Below are positions 34,401 through 45,265 of a stretch of DNA of 64,000 nucleotides, in pieces. Source of the stretch: Progne subis subis (Eukaryota > Chordata > Aves > Passeriformes > Hirundinidae); assembly GCA_022316685.1 (NCBI GenBank), contig JAKJHU010000084.1, positions 2,055,001 to 2,119,000 on the forward strand, in the 5' to 3' direction. Position numbers and translations under genes: made by a program. The notes under the pieces were generated by a model. It was not told the origin of the DNA. It did no database searches and saw nothing but the letters and a program-made list of their open reading frames with translations. The stretch's first letter is position 1. Every line of letters begins with the position of its first letter.

Positions 34401-36914
34401 TTCACTTTTGGTAATGCCTCTCCTAATAATCCATCTAATCAGGTTAGCTTGCATACTGGAGAGCACTGTCATAATAAATACAGGTCCCTGAAGCCATTTT
34501 TATCGGAAGTTTCAAAATCTGCCTATTCACTACACTGTATTTTTTCCCTTGATGTCAGGGAAGAATTTGGTATTAGCTCTAAGGTTAAGAACAGTTGGCA
34601 TCTAGGCCTGCAACTTCCATGAAGTACAGTTTGTTTATTAGAAGGCTACTTACTAGCAGACTAACAGAAAACTCATCCCACAATGGCTCTACTGCCAGAA
34701 TGCTGGGAAATGCTGAACAGCAAGGAATGGTGCAGATAACAGGAGGTAAAGCAAGACATGAGGAGGTGCCTTGCTTTAACCTGTGTGCATTCCAGCTCAG
34801 CAGTGCCTTGCTACCTTCTGCTGCCAAATCAGATATTCACCCTGCAACTTCCCCTTCCTCTGTGAAATCTCTGCTAATAGAATCAGCTAAAGAGCTTCTT
34901 CTGGAAATGAAATATGCAGGACCACAACTGAAGCATCCCTAAATGCAAACAAAGAAGCTGAACAATCAGCGAGCTCAAACAGATAATCAGCCGAAACACT
35001 GAGGACCAACAAGGAAATAACATGTAACACAACACAATACAACACCAAAGACAATTTCTAACAGCACACACACAGTGTGTCTGAAAGAAGAGCATGGTAT
35101 AACAAATATTTTATCTATTACATACACTGTGATTCCCAGCCGGTATTTGTAATGCTTGTTACCACTTTGCTACAAACAGAAAAATGGAAAAAAGTGATAA
35201 CTGGAGACATTAATGGACTTGAGTTACTGGACTATTAATACAACATTTGTAAAGACAAATTGGATATCTTCCTTTATGGATATATGCCCAATATATTGTG
35301 TGCTTCTTCCTTTATGGAAGGAAAATAAGTCCAATAATTATATGGATAATATATAGTAGTCCAATACTTATACCTCTTCATTCATTTGTTTATGACTTGC
35401 AAGTTACAGAGTTACTTGTAAGGAAAATGCCTGAATGGTCCTGATTGCTGTTGGCAAAAGTCTTGAATTTTGCTGAAACTGGTGAGAAGGCATCAGTTAT
35501 CAAGGGGTAAGTGTAAGGTCACATCTGGCATGGGCCGTGCCCTGAGGAGCTGCTTGGATACATGACCTTGTGCCTTTTGCTATCAAGTAGTAATAAATCA
35601 TTTTCTACCAGCAAATAATACCCAGTGTGATCCCCCTGAAAATTTGGGAGCAACCAGAGAACAGCAACAGCACAGGATTTGCCAGGTGGCATGTTCTGCT
35701 TCACCGTAACAGTGTTACTTTAGTTAGGAGAACAATTATAGAGCTTGGAGTATCATTAGACAAATTCTGCAAATTTGCCTCAGTGTTGTAATAATGGTGC
35801 ATTTAATGGGAAAACACTTAGCAAGGTAGAGACATTCCTTGCCCTGAGCTTATTGAAATATTTCTAGCCAACCTTTGTGGATACTCTCATGTTAGATTCT
35901 TCCTAAATAAAACTGTAACTCACTAGGGCTAAATAAATCAGTATAGGGGCAAGAGGCTCTGTAGACTGTCTACAGAAAAAGTAATATGTTCATGCACATT
36001 TTGCATTACATTTTTATTTTTATGTTATTCCTCAAAACCAGAGGACCATGCTACACTAAAATTTATGAAAATATTCAGTGATGAAAAACTGAATCATATT
36101 TCTTGTCTGAATAAAGTTCTAGAACTTAGTATTTTCATGAGGATGCATTTGAAATATTCTTAATGTGCATCAGATGCATACTCCTAGACATCTTCCCTTC
36201 AGCTTTGTGTGGTACAGTACCTTGAGAAGACACTTCTGGAATCAAGGACAGTGAAAGGACCACCAGGGATAAGCAAAGTATGTTCCATATGATCATAACT
36301 TTCAGGTACGACATCATTCCTAAAAAATAATCGCACATCACTATCAGCGATTTACCTAATTCATAGTTTAAAAATGCAGTGAATATCTTTATATATAAAG
36401 ACTAGTTTGATAAAAACAAAATAAATAATAAAATTGTTCAAGGAAAAATTGCTAATTTATAATTACTCCATAAATGCCCTCTTGATAATTAGACAATTAC
36501 CTTTAATGCTGTAGTAAGACTATAGAAATTTATTATTAACAAGTAATAGAAATAAATTTTTGCATAATTCTATTGCATGAAGACTACAGTCACAGTCATC
36601 TTCTAACATGGGTACACTTCAGCATGACAATGTTTAAAGTTATAATACTGATAAATGAAAATCTATAATAAAACCAAATACTGACAGAAAATTAGTTATT
36701 CGGCAACATAATTTTATAAACCATAACCTAACATTGAAATATGTCAAATGGAAACATAGGCTAAAATTAAATCTTCTTTCAAAAGGAAAACTTTGGGTTT
36801 TCTGTCCCAGTTCCTTGTTTTCCTATTGAAGAAGAGCTCTGGCTAGAGACAGGTGTAGCACTTACCTAGCAGAGAGTGTGTCTGCTCTCAGGGCTGTTCC
36901 AGAGTCCTTATATA
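18414..36914 (-). CDS. PRG4: PRG4, proteoglycan 4 / lubricin, complete gene
   Basis: PRG4 encodes secreted lubricin, the boundary lubricant of synovial joints and other surfaces. Twelve coding exons with matching phases give a 1,744-residue precursor once one missing base is allowed for. In order: signal peptide (36221-36317), two eight-cysteine somatomedin-B domains (33851-33973, 31688-31807), a short linker (28629-28784, 28358-28456), a mucin domain of about 1,280 residues (23092-26933), and a hemopexin-like C-terminus (22026-22115 to 18483-18586). Cysteines in DLCSGKP and in the terminal WYNCP correspond to the pair that closes the human hemopexin domain. The gene is convergent with TPR, as in human. 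A TATA box and a probable non-coding first exon lie at 36866-36914. The frame is broken once, near 25023. The left limit is set at the poly(A) signal and the right limit at the TATA box. Confidence 0.95.
18483..18586 (-). CDS. PRG4: PRG4 terminal coding exon
   Basis: Acceptor TTTCAG, phase 1. It encodes RYYSLDIGKRIARPVTA and TVSKDWYNCPSK, stop TGA at 18483-18485. Human PRG4 ends at YNCP, so two residues are added here. The terminal Cys pairs with the DLCSGKP cysteine in the family. Confidence 0.95.
19507..19632 (-). CDS. PRG4: PRG4 exon, hemopexin repeat
   Basis: Acceptor TTGCAG, donor GTAAGT, phase 1-1. It encodes VLRKEIQMTTYWRGLPK and NKPDGYDYYAFSY. The TTYWRGLP and DGYDYYAFS motifs match mammalian PRG4. 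Confidence 0.96.
19793..19972 (-). CDS. PRG4: PRG4 exon with convertase-site region
   Basis: Acceptor CTTAG, donor GTAATG, phase 1-1. It encodes GNMQQYVYRQEPAKKC and IRRRFQRAVQ. The latter aligns with the human RRRRFERA stretch, where a subtilisin-like convertase is reported to cut lubricin. Cleavage here is inferred from similarity. Confidence 0.93.
20539..20695 (-). CDS. PRG4: PRG4 exon, hemopexin repeat
   Basis: Acceptor CTCAG, donor GTATGT, phase 0-1. It encodes GPLYWRFTNGVMDAGYPK, GFAGLSGRIVATLPVARY and NNRPESVYFIKR, with the YWRF and PESVYFxKR hemopexin signatures. Confidence 0.96.
21130..21308 (-). repeat. CR1 LINE fragment next to PRG4 splice donor
   Basis: Reads as inverse CR1: CCCTGGGAGCAGAGCCTGAC, then CCTTTTCTCCAGGCTGAGCC. 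It is in the same orientation as PRG4 and begins about 25 bp after the donor of exon 21334-21473. Confidence 0.75.
21334..21473 (-). CDS. PRG4: PRG4 exon, hemopexin repeat
   Basis: Acceptor CCCAG, donor GTGGGA, phase 1-0. It encodes HYYWLLNGRTPPTTNPRR and GWGIPSPIDSVFSRCNC, closely matching human. A 33-bp minisatellite adjoins the acceptor side, and a CR1 fragment begins about 25 bp beyond the donor. Confidence 0.95.
21500..21775. repeat. 33-bp GC-rich minisatellite in a PRG4 intron
   Basis: About seven or eight copies of a 33-bp unit containing CGGGGACAGCGGGGCAGCGG. The unit length is a multiple of three, so both strands appear as long open frames. It fills much of the 552-bp intron 21474-22025. 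Confidence 0.9.
22026..22115 (-). CDS. PRG4: PRG4 exon, start of hemopexin-like region
   Basis: Acceptor TTGCAG, donor GTGAGA, phase 1-1. It encodes RKNDEKDLCSGKPADGM and VALPNGTLAVFRG. The Cys in DLCSGKP is the first of the two conserved domain-closing cysteines. Confidence 0.95.
22438..22476. repeat. poly(A) tract, 39 nt
   Basis: An unbroken run of 39 A in the PRG4 intron 22116-23091. There is no recognisable retroelement body next to it. Confidence 0.9.
23092..26933 (-). CDS. PRG4: PRG4 mucin exon (EETTPEEPTTPAP repeats), frame broken once
   Basis: Acceptor TTGTAG, donor GTAAGT, 3,842 bp. It starts DPEIQVTTPAP. The centre, about 24420-26640, is some fifty or more copies of a 13-residue (39-bp) unit EETTPEEPTTPAP, with shortened in-frame variants. 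The 3' part is a degenerate Thr/Ser/Pro/Lys region ending PLIQVGELPMFPGVTQ. Thr and Ser next to Pro are the O-glycosylation sites that make lubricin slippery. At about 25023 one G of a GGGG run (plus strand) is missing. The upstream frame then ends at 24706, while the frame shifted by one base is open from there to the donor. Flanking exon phases also demand one extra base. Confidence 0.93.
24420..26640 (-). repeat. PRG4: 39-bp coding minisatellite of the lubricin mucin domain
   Basis: A tandem 39-bp unit coding EETTPEEPTTPAP. Variants replace Ala by Ser, Thr or Leu, and several copies are cut by 15-24 bp but stay in frame. Third-position changes (GGGGTT, GGTGTT and GGAGTT on the plus strand) alternate between copies, indicating repeated local duplication of blocks. 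Confidence 0.93.
28358..28456 (-). CDS. PRG4: PRG4 linker exon, acidic
   Basis: Acceptor TTTCAG, donor GTAGGC, 99 bp, phase 1-1. It encodes AHTEKPTPETPENKSTSKR and SSTDEEESPEEAVE. It leads straight into the mucin exon through a split Asp codon. Confidence 0.85.
28629..28784 (-). CDS. PRG4: PRG4 linker exon
   Basis: Acceptor TGTAG with a weak pyrimidine tract, donor GTATTT, 156 bp, phase 1-1. Phases fit both neighbours exactly. Joined to the preceding exon it gives CKEV, matching human CAEV. It encodes KTTSTNFQNVELHSEF and TSGKNIAPICDEPLQDPK, and the rest is not conserved enough to recognise. An alternative acceptor a little upstream is possible. Confidence 0.7.
30850..31345 (+). repeat. CR1 LINE 3' fragment
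   Basis: Roughly 500 bp of CR1: TGTGTCCAGTTCTGGGCCC, CAGCCTGGAGAAAAGGAGGC, CCAGGCTGCCCAGGGCAGG and GATCTCAAAAGGTCTTTTCC. It lies in the large PRG4 intron, antisense to the gene. The short frames within it are remnants, not genes. Confidence 0.88.
31688..31807 (-). CDS. PRG4: PRG4 exon, somatomedin-B domain 2
   Basis: Acceptor CTGCAG, donor GTAAGA, phase 1-1. It encodes ASCKGRCFESFERGREC, CDAECERYGKCCPDY and AKHCKE. Eight cysteines are in the correct spacing. Human PRG4 has SCKGRCFESFERGREC at this place. Confidence 0.96.
31808..36220 (-). other. PRG4: PRG4 5' introns: nothing recognised
   Basis: The introns around the somatomedin-B exons (31808-33850 and 33974-36220) hold AT-rich sequence with no repeat family, RNA gene or coding exon that I can support. 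Confidence 0.6.
33851..33973 (-). CDS. PRG4: PRG4 exon, somatomedin-B domain 1
   Basis: Acceptor TTTTAG, donor GTAAGT, phase 1-1. It encodes DVSSCTGRCGAGYSRE, then CQCDFNC and MECCPDFRKVC: all eight cysteines of the somatomedin-B knot, including the CC pair. Very close to human PRG4. Confidence 0.96.
36221..36319 (-). CDS. PRG4: PRG4 exon with start codon and signal peptide
   Basis: Acceptor TTTTTTAG, then GA and ATG at 36317-36315, with a second ATG directly after it. It encodes MMSYLKVMIIWNILC followed by a Leu/Val/Ser-rich core and IPEVSSQ, a typical cleavable signal ending like the human VSSQ. The donor is GTACTG. One base (G) carries over to form Asp in the next exon. In-frame upstream codons lie in the intron and are not the start. 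Confidence 0.9.
36866..36884 (-). other. PRG4: probable PRG4 non-coding exon 1
   Basis: The minus strand between the inferred cap site and the donor reads ACTCTCTGCTAG|GTAAGT. There is no ATG in this short piece. The next exon has an acceptor just two bases before its ATG, so an upstream leader exon is required. The 5' edge is approximate. Confidence 0.5.
36907..36914 (-). promoter_or_regulatory. PRG4: PRG4 TATA box
   Basis: The minus strand reads TATATAAG here, 41 nt before a strong splice donor (GTAAGT at 36860-36865). A start about 30 nt downstream would put the cap site near 36883. It is the only TATA-plus-donor arrangement I saw upstream of the signal-peptide exon. Confidence 0.6.
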
Positions 36915-38435
36915 TTGCTTTGGAACTGCGCTGGGGTCAGGTAATTAGGCAGCTTGTTAAACACACCAATGACAGCTCATGACAGCAAACTTTCCACAGG
37001 GCTTGGAAGAAGGCCCGGATGACTAGACTAACACAACATCTGGAAAATACTCCCATTAAGAAAAAGGATTACAGAAAAACTAAATAGGGACTTACTAGTC
37101 AAAACACATTTTGATTAGTGAGAGAAATGAACAAATTGTCCTCAATGCAGCTGGAAGGCATTAGAGAGTATTGCAGAGCAATAAAAAATCATCACAGGCA
37201 AATGCTGAGTGTATTTTCTTTCCTGTCAAATGGAGCTTAGGTGACAGTAGCCTGAAATTATGCAGTTTTATCTGCTACTGATGATGTATCTTCTCCAAAA
37301 CATCGTGAGAGCTAATTCATACAGATATAAGTAATTCACCACTTGCACTGAATATTTTGCACTTTCCCCTGAACTGAATGGAAACGCGGCCAAGGTATTG
37401 GCTAGAAATCAAAGAATTGAGTCAGATCACAAAGTTATTGAACATATGATATGTAAGACATCAAAATGAATGATAGAGCCCTTAATTGTTTTAATGGTCT
37501 TTGTGTTCATTGGTTTCAGATTCAGGATAGTGGAAATGGTCATTTGTAACTCTCAGAGCTAAAGGAGGAAACTTTTTTAATGGAAACTTTTATAATCCTG
37601 ATTCTTGGGGTTTGAGAGGGATTTTTTTTTTTATTCAGAAATTACCCTAAAGGCCAAGGAGCTTTAATACTTCTCCTTTATGATATTACTTGAGTCCCAG
37701 AGTAGATCTGTTAACCCAAAATTATAAATACAGTACAGTACACATTGATCCCAGTTGAGGAAAGGACTTCAAATGAGAATGAGTCTCTTAAGGAAAATAA
37801 TGCAGAACAGCAGTGGGATTAAACATGTGTTTGAATGTTTCCCTCACTTGGTTCATTGACTGTACAGCTTTAGTATTTTTATGCTAGAATTTCTAATTCT
37901 TGTACAATCACAATAGAGAGATTTCCATTCAGTCTTTCTGCATTGCGTGCAGATGGAATAACTATTTACTTAAATTAAATGGACTAACTATTACTCTATT
38001 TTGTGGAAAAGGGGAGACTGAGTTTTTATGGAGTTTATTCAAGGTCATACAAAAAGAAATGTATATTACAAGTCTTATTATGAGAGTTTCAGGGCTGTCT
38101 TTAGTGAACTATAAGCTTGATAAAGAAACCCTGGCTTGGGTAGAATGGTGCCTGTCTATGATTATTTGAAGCCTGGGGGAGAAGGACTTTTTAGAGTAGC
38201 CAAATAGGATCAACATGATGAGAGGTTTCCTAGAAAAGCACTGAAATCTTTATAACTTAATTAATTTATAATTTGATCAAGCAAAACATTTAGAGACTAA
38301 ATTAATGAGTGTATCCTTACTTGAGAGCCCTGACATGAAGGAGATTTGTTTTCTTTTCCATCAATTCACAGCTGTGAGCCCCACTTAATACTGGCTGGGG
38401 ATTCATATATGTATGTATGTATGTATGTATGTGTA

Positions 38436-38470
<35 letters not shown>

Positions 38471-40084
38471 CTATATATCTATATGACTCAACAAAGAGAA
38501 ACAGAGAATCAAAATTATTATAATTTTTCTGTTAACATGCCAGGGATCAACTGGTATATACACAATTAGGTACATACACACTTGAAATATGGATAGTCGT
38601 GACTGGCTGTTACGTTGTGTTACAGATGTTCCTTTCGGTAGGATTGTATTCTTTCATTTCTCTTCTGAATTGGAGTTTTTGGGTTGTCAGAGGTCACATG
38701 GGTTTGCAAAATTTGAGTGAAAAGAATTTCATAAATGGATCAACAGTCTGTGAAGAGCGCTTAAGACACCTTTAAGTAGTAGTGTCACTGTTGCATTGAG
38801 ATGGGTGGTCAGACAACACTCAGGTGGGGGCTGATCCTGACCAGCTTTTGCTGGTCTTCCCCTTGTTTTTAGGCATGGATTTTGAAATCCTGCTTTAAAT
38901 TATTTTTATGGATTCTCATAGGTGGCAAGAAAAGCACTCAGGGCACACGTGCTGGGCAGAGGTTGGAACGCTAGGGAGAAGGGCCTGGAGAGGAGTGGGG
39001 AGCTGCACAGGGAGGAGAGGGAGAGCTCCATCCCAAACACAGATATAACACAGGGGAAGTACAAAATGTTCCACTTCCGTCTTTTGATTTCAGCTGCCTT
39101 TAGGGAAACAAGACTCATTACATTCCTGATGAGTAAATAAGGATACATGGCTCCACCAGCATTTTCATTTGTCTTAAAGCAGCACATGGGACCTAGTATT
39201 GTGGTTAGTCACTTCATGCAAAAAAAGAGAACCTTATTTTTTATCTGATTTTTATTCCTTCACTTAGATATCAACTGGCCAGTCATTTAATTTGGCAAGG
39301 CTTTCAGGCAGCGTAAACCCTTCATCAAACCTTGGCATGGATATCCAAAATGTTATCTGTACTTCCAACTTCCCTAGCACATTGCATTAAAAAAAAAAAA
39401 AAAGGCACCTGTCCTTACAAACCCTGCTTTGCTTATGTACTGTGGTGATCCCAATTGCAGCACAATTGCTGTTATTTTTTATTTCTGAATGAACAGATTC
39501 CTTGTGCTGATGTGTATGACCTGGCAGTGCCTTAGTGCCTTTTCAGGCCTCGGCTTTTCCACAAGTTCGTCAGTCAGTCACATTTATGATAGTAGTTTGG
39601 GGATGTGATCATATCCACTGGGATCACATGGAAAATGTAAGTCAGTGAAATCCCAGACAACAATTGCTGGGATGATCTGGTCCTGGTCTGACAGCCTTGC
39701 TGCTTTTTCAGTTCCATCATTCAGATCCCCTTTGTATACCCATCAGGATCCTCAAAATATCCTGTGATTTTAGATGAACACTAAGTTACCTTGGGTGCTC
39801 TGAGTCCCTGTGAGGATACAGGAAGAGCTGCTGGGGAATCCCAGCAGAAGTGATACAGAAAAACTGAGCTGAGCAAGAGGAAAGGGAAAGGGTATTTGGA
39901 GTAGTGTTGGCCTGTTAAATATTCACTGATAAATATTCACTGATTAGTGAACCCTTATTTCATGTAAAAGGAATCGCAGAAGGAGTGTAATTGCAAGTTA
40001 AATGAGGATGCTGGAGGTCTCACTAAAGTTAGTAAGAAAAATTATCAAGAATCACAGAAAACTTTTGGTCTTGCAGGAACGACT
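36915..40084. other. intergenic, upstream of PRG4
   Basis: AT-rich sequence between the PRG4 promoter and the first LTR fragment. It holds the compound microsatellite at 38405-38484 and a short A run near 39390. No coding exon is seen. PRG4 enhancers may lie here, but nothing in the sequence identifies one. Confidence 0.6.
38405..38484. repeat. compound microsatellite (TATG)n(TG)n(TA)n
   Basis: TATG repeats pass into TG repeats and then TA repeats with CTATAT interruptions. It lies in the intergenic region. Confidence 0.93.
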
Positions 40085-40505
40085 GACAGACTTTCAGGGT
40101 GGGGGTCTTGGGGGGGTGTCTCCAAGACACACAAGGCAGTCACATGCAGACAAGAGATTTTGCAAGGCAGAGGTCTTTCCGATCCATCTCACAGCCAAGA
40201 GAGCGGAGAGAAGAGGCCCCTTTGTTTATTTCTCACTTTTTATACATTTGTGGGTCTAGCAGAAGATTGGCTTTTTGGGGTTTCCACCCCTCAGCCTCAG
40301 TGGCCAGACCAATTGTCAGTTACAAGTTGTTTTCAGGTTAGAAATACTGCAAACAAAGGACAGAGAATGAAAAGCAAAGGATTTGTTTATGTTACATCTG
40401 TGGGAAAAGGTAGAAAACTACTCTAATATTCTACAGTAACTAAAAGATCTGGCTCCATTTCAAAAGGCTTTAAAAACTCAGAAAAACCAGGGTAACAGGG
40501 GGGCA
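40085..40505 (-). mobile_element. LTR-like fragment
   Basis: On the minus strand a TATA element (TATAAAAAG, 40236-40244) is followed within a few bases by AATAAA (40225-40230), the compact promoter/poly(A) layout of retroviral R regions. It shares CTGGCCAGAC-like and GTTTATGTTACA-like segments with the fragment at 41.2-41.5 kb. Edges and family are uncertain. Confidence 0.45.
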
Positions 40506-41177
40506 AGGAAGGGAATGGTGTAGAGGAGTTAGAAGCCTTCATGTGGTAAACTCATGGGATTTGGGATTACTATTCTGAGACAACTGATCACTGATCAAAG
40601 GTGCTTCCTTGTCTTGCTTTCTACAGTCTGTCACTTTCTTCCATGCACAACTGGCTAAATATAGATTTATTGTATTTCCAATTCAGAAAAAGGTGAGAAA
40701 ATTTTTAAAAGTAAGAAGTGGAGAGGAAAATGTGACTTAGATATTTGTTCTCACAGAAATCTCAGGTTAGCCCATAATGATAGATGGAAGATGGATAGAA
40801 TCTCCAGGTTTGTGTTATTTTTATAGCGCTACCAATATCGGTAGCATAAATCTTTTTGTTCCAAAAAAGCCTTTAAACTCAATATAGCTGCAAACATTAT
40901 GGAACATCCTGAAGAGCAGGAGGAGGAGAGGCAGATTTGCTGGCTGGTTGCATCTATGGATGTAATGGACTACTCTGGAGCCTTGGCCATAAGAACATCA
41001 CTTTATAGCTGTCATAATATTTCTCAGGGGGTTCTCACAAGTTTCTCTAAAATAATTTTAAAGGGTTTTGTCCCAGAGCTAGAGCATGGATTTATCTGAG
41101 CTAGAGTGGAATCTCACTTTATGTGGAATCTGTGCTCTGATTCATACAACAGGACAGACTTCATGGCAGAAAATTAC

Positions 41178-41540
41178 TGGGAAAGATCTTTTGGGGAATG
41201 TCTGGCTGTTGCTAGAGGACACGAAAAGGATGATACTTACACAGCTAAGTTCAGAGCAAAAAGAAGGGAGGTTTATTTACTTGACCTTGCTTATATAGAT
41301 TCTGGACAATGACCAGGGATTGGAGAATAAGGTTGCCACCTCTCCACCCCACTGGCTAGACTAGAAGTCCATCAATTGTCTCTCATTAGAGAGGAATATG
41401 AAAACAACTACTTTGTTTCTGTTACAATCTGTGAAAAGACTCTACTACAAAAATACAAACAAATCAGAAGGCTAAAACTCGGAGCAATATCTGGCAGAAC
41501 GAGATCTCATTAAATAAGAAATTATCAACTTCTCTTTCTT
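41178..41540 (-). mobile_element. LTR-like fragment
   Basis: The minus strand has CTATATAAG (41290-41298) and AATAAA (41272-41277), 12 bp apart. Then come CACTGGCTAGAC and TCAATTGTC, followed by GTTTCTGTTACAATCTGTG, which resembles the neighbouring fragment at 40.1-40.5 kb. It is probably a diverged member of the same family. Confidence 0.45.
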
Positions 41541-44500
41541 TTCCTCTAAAGGAATTATTCCTCTCTGAACCTGGCCCTAGTGAAATGGGTATAGATTTGA
41601 ATACAGCTGATAAAAGTGAGTACTGTTTCATTAAAAAAGTCTCACAAAATTAAATATATTTCATATTGTTTGTTCTTTTTTATTCATATAGTGTATGTAC
41701 TAATTCTACTGAATCCTAGCTGCAAGAAAACAAGAGATTTAACTATAGGTAGAAAAAAAGTCAAGCACTATTTGATTAATGTGAAGAATGGCCCAGGATA
41801 AGAAGAACAAAGAAAATTAACATGAGAAAGATAAATCTAGGAGAGCAAGAAGTTATATAAGCCTTTCTGCAATGTAGGAAATTATGTTTAGCAGTTAAAC
41901 CAGAATTTTCAGTTCAACAGTAGGAGCTGAATTAGCAGTGTTTCCTGGAAACCTTTGGAAAGAAAGATGCAGACAATTCTTTTTAGCAGCTTAGTTATGT
42001 CATTACCCCTTCAGGACACATAGTAAATGCTCCCAGAAACAGTCACCATTTTTCATATGGCTGACAAATAACACCCTCAGTTTGGCAAAAGAGAAGTGAA
42101 AAGGTGTCAGACGGGGTTTTTCAGACTTAGTATGAAGTAATTTTCTTGTAACATGAAGAATCATCTTTCTTAGACATCACACTCAGGCTACTATAAATAA
42201 TTATTTTAACACATTTTCAAGCTTTCACTTCTTATGTACTCATGCAAAAATGATCTGTTTGAATGTGTGTATGCAAGGGGGAAATCTTCCTGGATCAGCA
42301 TAATTGTACAGAAGAGTGACAAGTAGATTTTAATGTATATAGCTCTGAGAAGAGGTTTTCCGTTTTCTTTCCTGGAACTTTTCTGCTGTTTCTTGACTTC
42401 AGAGTGAGAATTGAATAGTAACTTCTGATGTGTATTCAACAGGAAGCTCTCAAAAGTCAAATAACAAGCTCCTGTACAAAAAACTGTCCTGGCATTGTTG
42501 AATAATGTATATTAATGGTAGTGAAGAAGGTTTTGGTTAAAGCTGCCAGAGGCTTGTGGAACTTGCTTTCTTTCTCATTGTAAACATTGTTTTACAGGAA
42601 TATTAATTATTTCTGTGAAACGTTCAGTACTTCTGTCTATTCAGATTCTGTTGTTTAAAAGGCACCTACAGTGAACAAGGGTTGCCTGGATGTTTGGCAG
42701 AGCGAATTGTCTCAGCATGATAAATCCTCTTTTCTTTGGCAGAGGTAAAGGAATTTAAAGCATGAGAAAATGTTCATTTCCCCTTCGGTTTCAATGACCT
42801 TTGAAATTCTTGTATTCTCTTTTAAATGCTTTCAACATGAACTCTGCCTTCAAAAAACTGGTTTTCTTCTCAGACCTCCTGTAAGAATTGAACAAGCACA
42901 GCATGATTGCAGCAGCTCCAAGCAGGGCACTGAGGCTCAGCAGCTCTGAGTTTGTACTTCAAATATAACAGGAATTTTCTCCCTACACATGAAATGATGG
43001 CAAAGATGTAAATTGTTCATCAAGGATATGTTATATCAGAGGTTGTGCAGTGCTGATCTGAAGCAGGAATGATCTGCTGCAAAAGCAAAATTCTTCACCT
43101 TAACTAATGAGGGAAAATAAAATTAAAAGAAACCCCAAGCTGTAGTTGGGTTGTATCGGCTATCTTTCTGATATATCAGGAAATCTCTAGGCATTGGCCT
43201 CTGTTTGCCTACAATTAAGTCTGCAGTTAGAGCTGAGTATTAGGTTTTAGAAATCTAAAACTGAAAGCCCATGTAATTACCTGTTTCTCAAGAGCACCAG
43301 CATGGGTGGTAGGAGCAGGGATTTCCTTACCTCTCTTCCTTACAGTTCTTCACAGCATGGACTGCCAGCACTCACAGCTGCTGGGGCTGGGGATGTGAAC
43401 TAGTCCCCATATCCTTCCTGAGGGGTGACTATGCTGAAGGTTGGGTCAAGGTCAAGCTTTGGCAAGATGTGCCTCTGTAGATTTCAAAAGCCCAAGGAGT
43501 TAAAAGACGGCTGGCAGCTTTTCTGTTTAAATGATTCATCCCCCTTCTAGACCTCAAATTAATTTTATGGTTTGAATTAAAGTTAGATTATAAGTCAATG
43601 ATTCAACTCTGTGGCTCTCAGTTTTAGGGAGGTGCCTGGCACGGCCCTGCTGCTGTCATTTACTGTAGGGATTGATCAATATAATGATATTACTAAGCAT
43701 TTATTTGGGCTCACAGTCAGAGCTTCTGGTGTTGGAGCTCTGGCACCAACAGAGGTTGAAAAGAGGGCTGACAAAGCTCTTACCTTCTGCATATCATAGG
43801 AATTGATCTCCACAGTAAAACTCAGTTTGGGGTCTTCATGATATTAAAATTTATGGCTCACATTCAGTATATGCTTAGTAATAGCATCTCAGTGTACTTC
43901 ATTAAACTTCAATTTATATATTTCAGTTTCAGTCTAAATTTTCAGAGTTTTGTGTACTTCAGTTGCTTCACACGTTACTGTAGTGATTGGCCTTGTTGAG
44001 GTTAGCCTAAGGACGTGGGCTGGAGTCAATATTTAGGCTTTTACAGCCCAAAAAATGTCAGCAGACCTGATCCACAGCCAAGTATTTTACTTTTATAGAG
44101 AGATTCATCTTTGCTTGTAAGGAAGATTGGATATAACAATTCAGCACATCAATATATACATTATCTGGGGATTGCAGAGATAGGATCAGAGTTAGGAGAA
44201 ATCTAATCTGGTACTTAAGATCAGGGTTAGATTTCAAATTAGGATAATGAAATTCAGAGCCCTCTGCTGTATAGGCTTTTGGCCATTGGCATCTCTAGGA
44301 TTTAACTGGGGATTGCCTTTGTGTTTAGAGACTGAAGTCTGAGAACTGGTTTTCTGGTGTAATTTACAGAGCTATAATTTATACTAATTTGTACTCATGT
44401 CAACCTTTGGCTGTAAATATGTGATATTTAAATATTTAATAATATTTTTTACTGCACAGATGGGTATGCTATAGTCTGGTTTAGCATTTAGGAAACTACA

Positions 44501-45199
44501 GTGTCAGAAACCCATTTTATTGATTGTTTTTATTGGTATTACTTATCCTATCAGGGCTTAGACTAAACCCATCACAGACTGTAGCCTTAACAACAGCCAG
44601 GGAGCAAATCCTTGTAATGATCCCAGAAAGAGTAAACAGAAGCATCTCTCCATCCCAGCTCACTCACCCCTGCACAGAATATAAGAACATGATGCATGTC
44701 TAGGAGAAGGATGTGGGCTATCAGCTGCTGTGCTCTAGGACATGTTTAATCACCAGTCACCCACAGGAAAAGACACCTTTCTCTTCCCCAAGGCACAGCA
44801 TGGGAGTGCAGATGCATCTGACAGGCTTTTGCACCTTCACTGGCATGACTCTCAGGGTAAAGGAACACCAAACTCTGGCAAATGTTTCCTGTATTTTCTG
44901 TAACTGACACCTGAGAATGAGTCAGTGTCACCAAACATGGTCTGCTCTGCTTCTGTCACAGTGTCCTCTGTGCTGATGGCTCTTTAACTCAGCTTTTTGA
45001 GGGACTCTGAGGTGTAATAAGAACTGCAAGTAGAAGAAAATGTCTCCAGTAGAGAATTGAGCAGTTTGCATCACTCTCTGATGGGCTGACAGTTTTATAG
45101 ATATTACCTGCCTGCAATAAAACCTCATTTGAAGAAAGACTATTTCCCCTGGCTGGACTGTAAAGATTGCCTTTCTAGCATAGACAGTGGGAAGGAACC

Positions 45200-45265
45200 T
45201 TTTTTTTCCTTCTTTTATTTTTTTTTTTTTTTTTTTTTTTTCTTCTTTTTTTCTTTTCCTTTTTG
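45200..45265. repeat. polypyrimidine (T-rich) tract
   Basis: Mostly T with scattered C. Its reverse complement gives a lysine-rich spurious frame at 44928-45308. Confidence 0.9.

Noticed and set aside
36318..36341. An upstream start for PRG4 giving an extra MMCDYFLG segment
   Set aside because: That segment contains the TTTTTTAG acceptor, so it is intron; the signal peptide begins at the ATG at 36317 or the next one.
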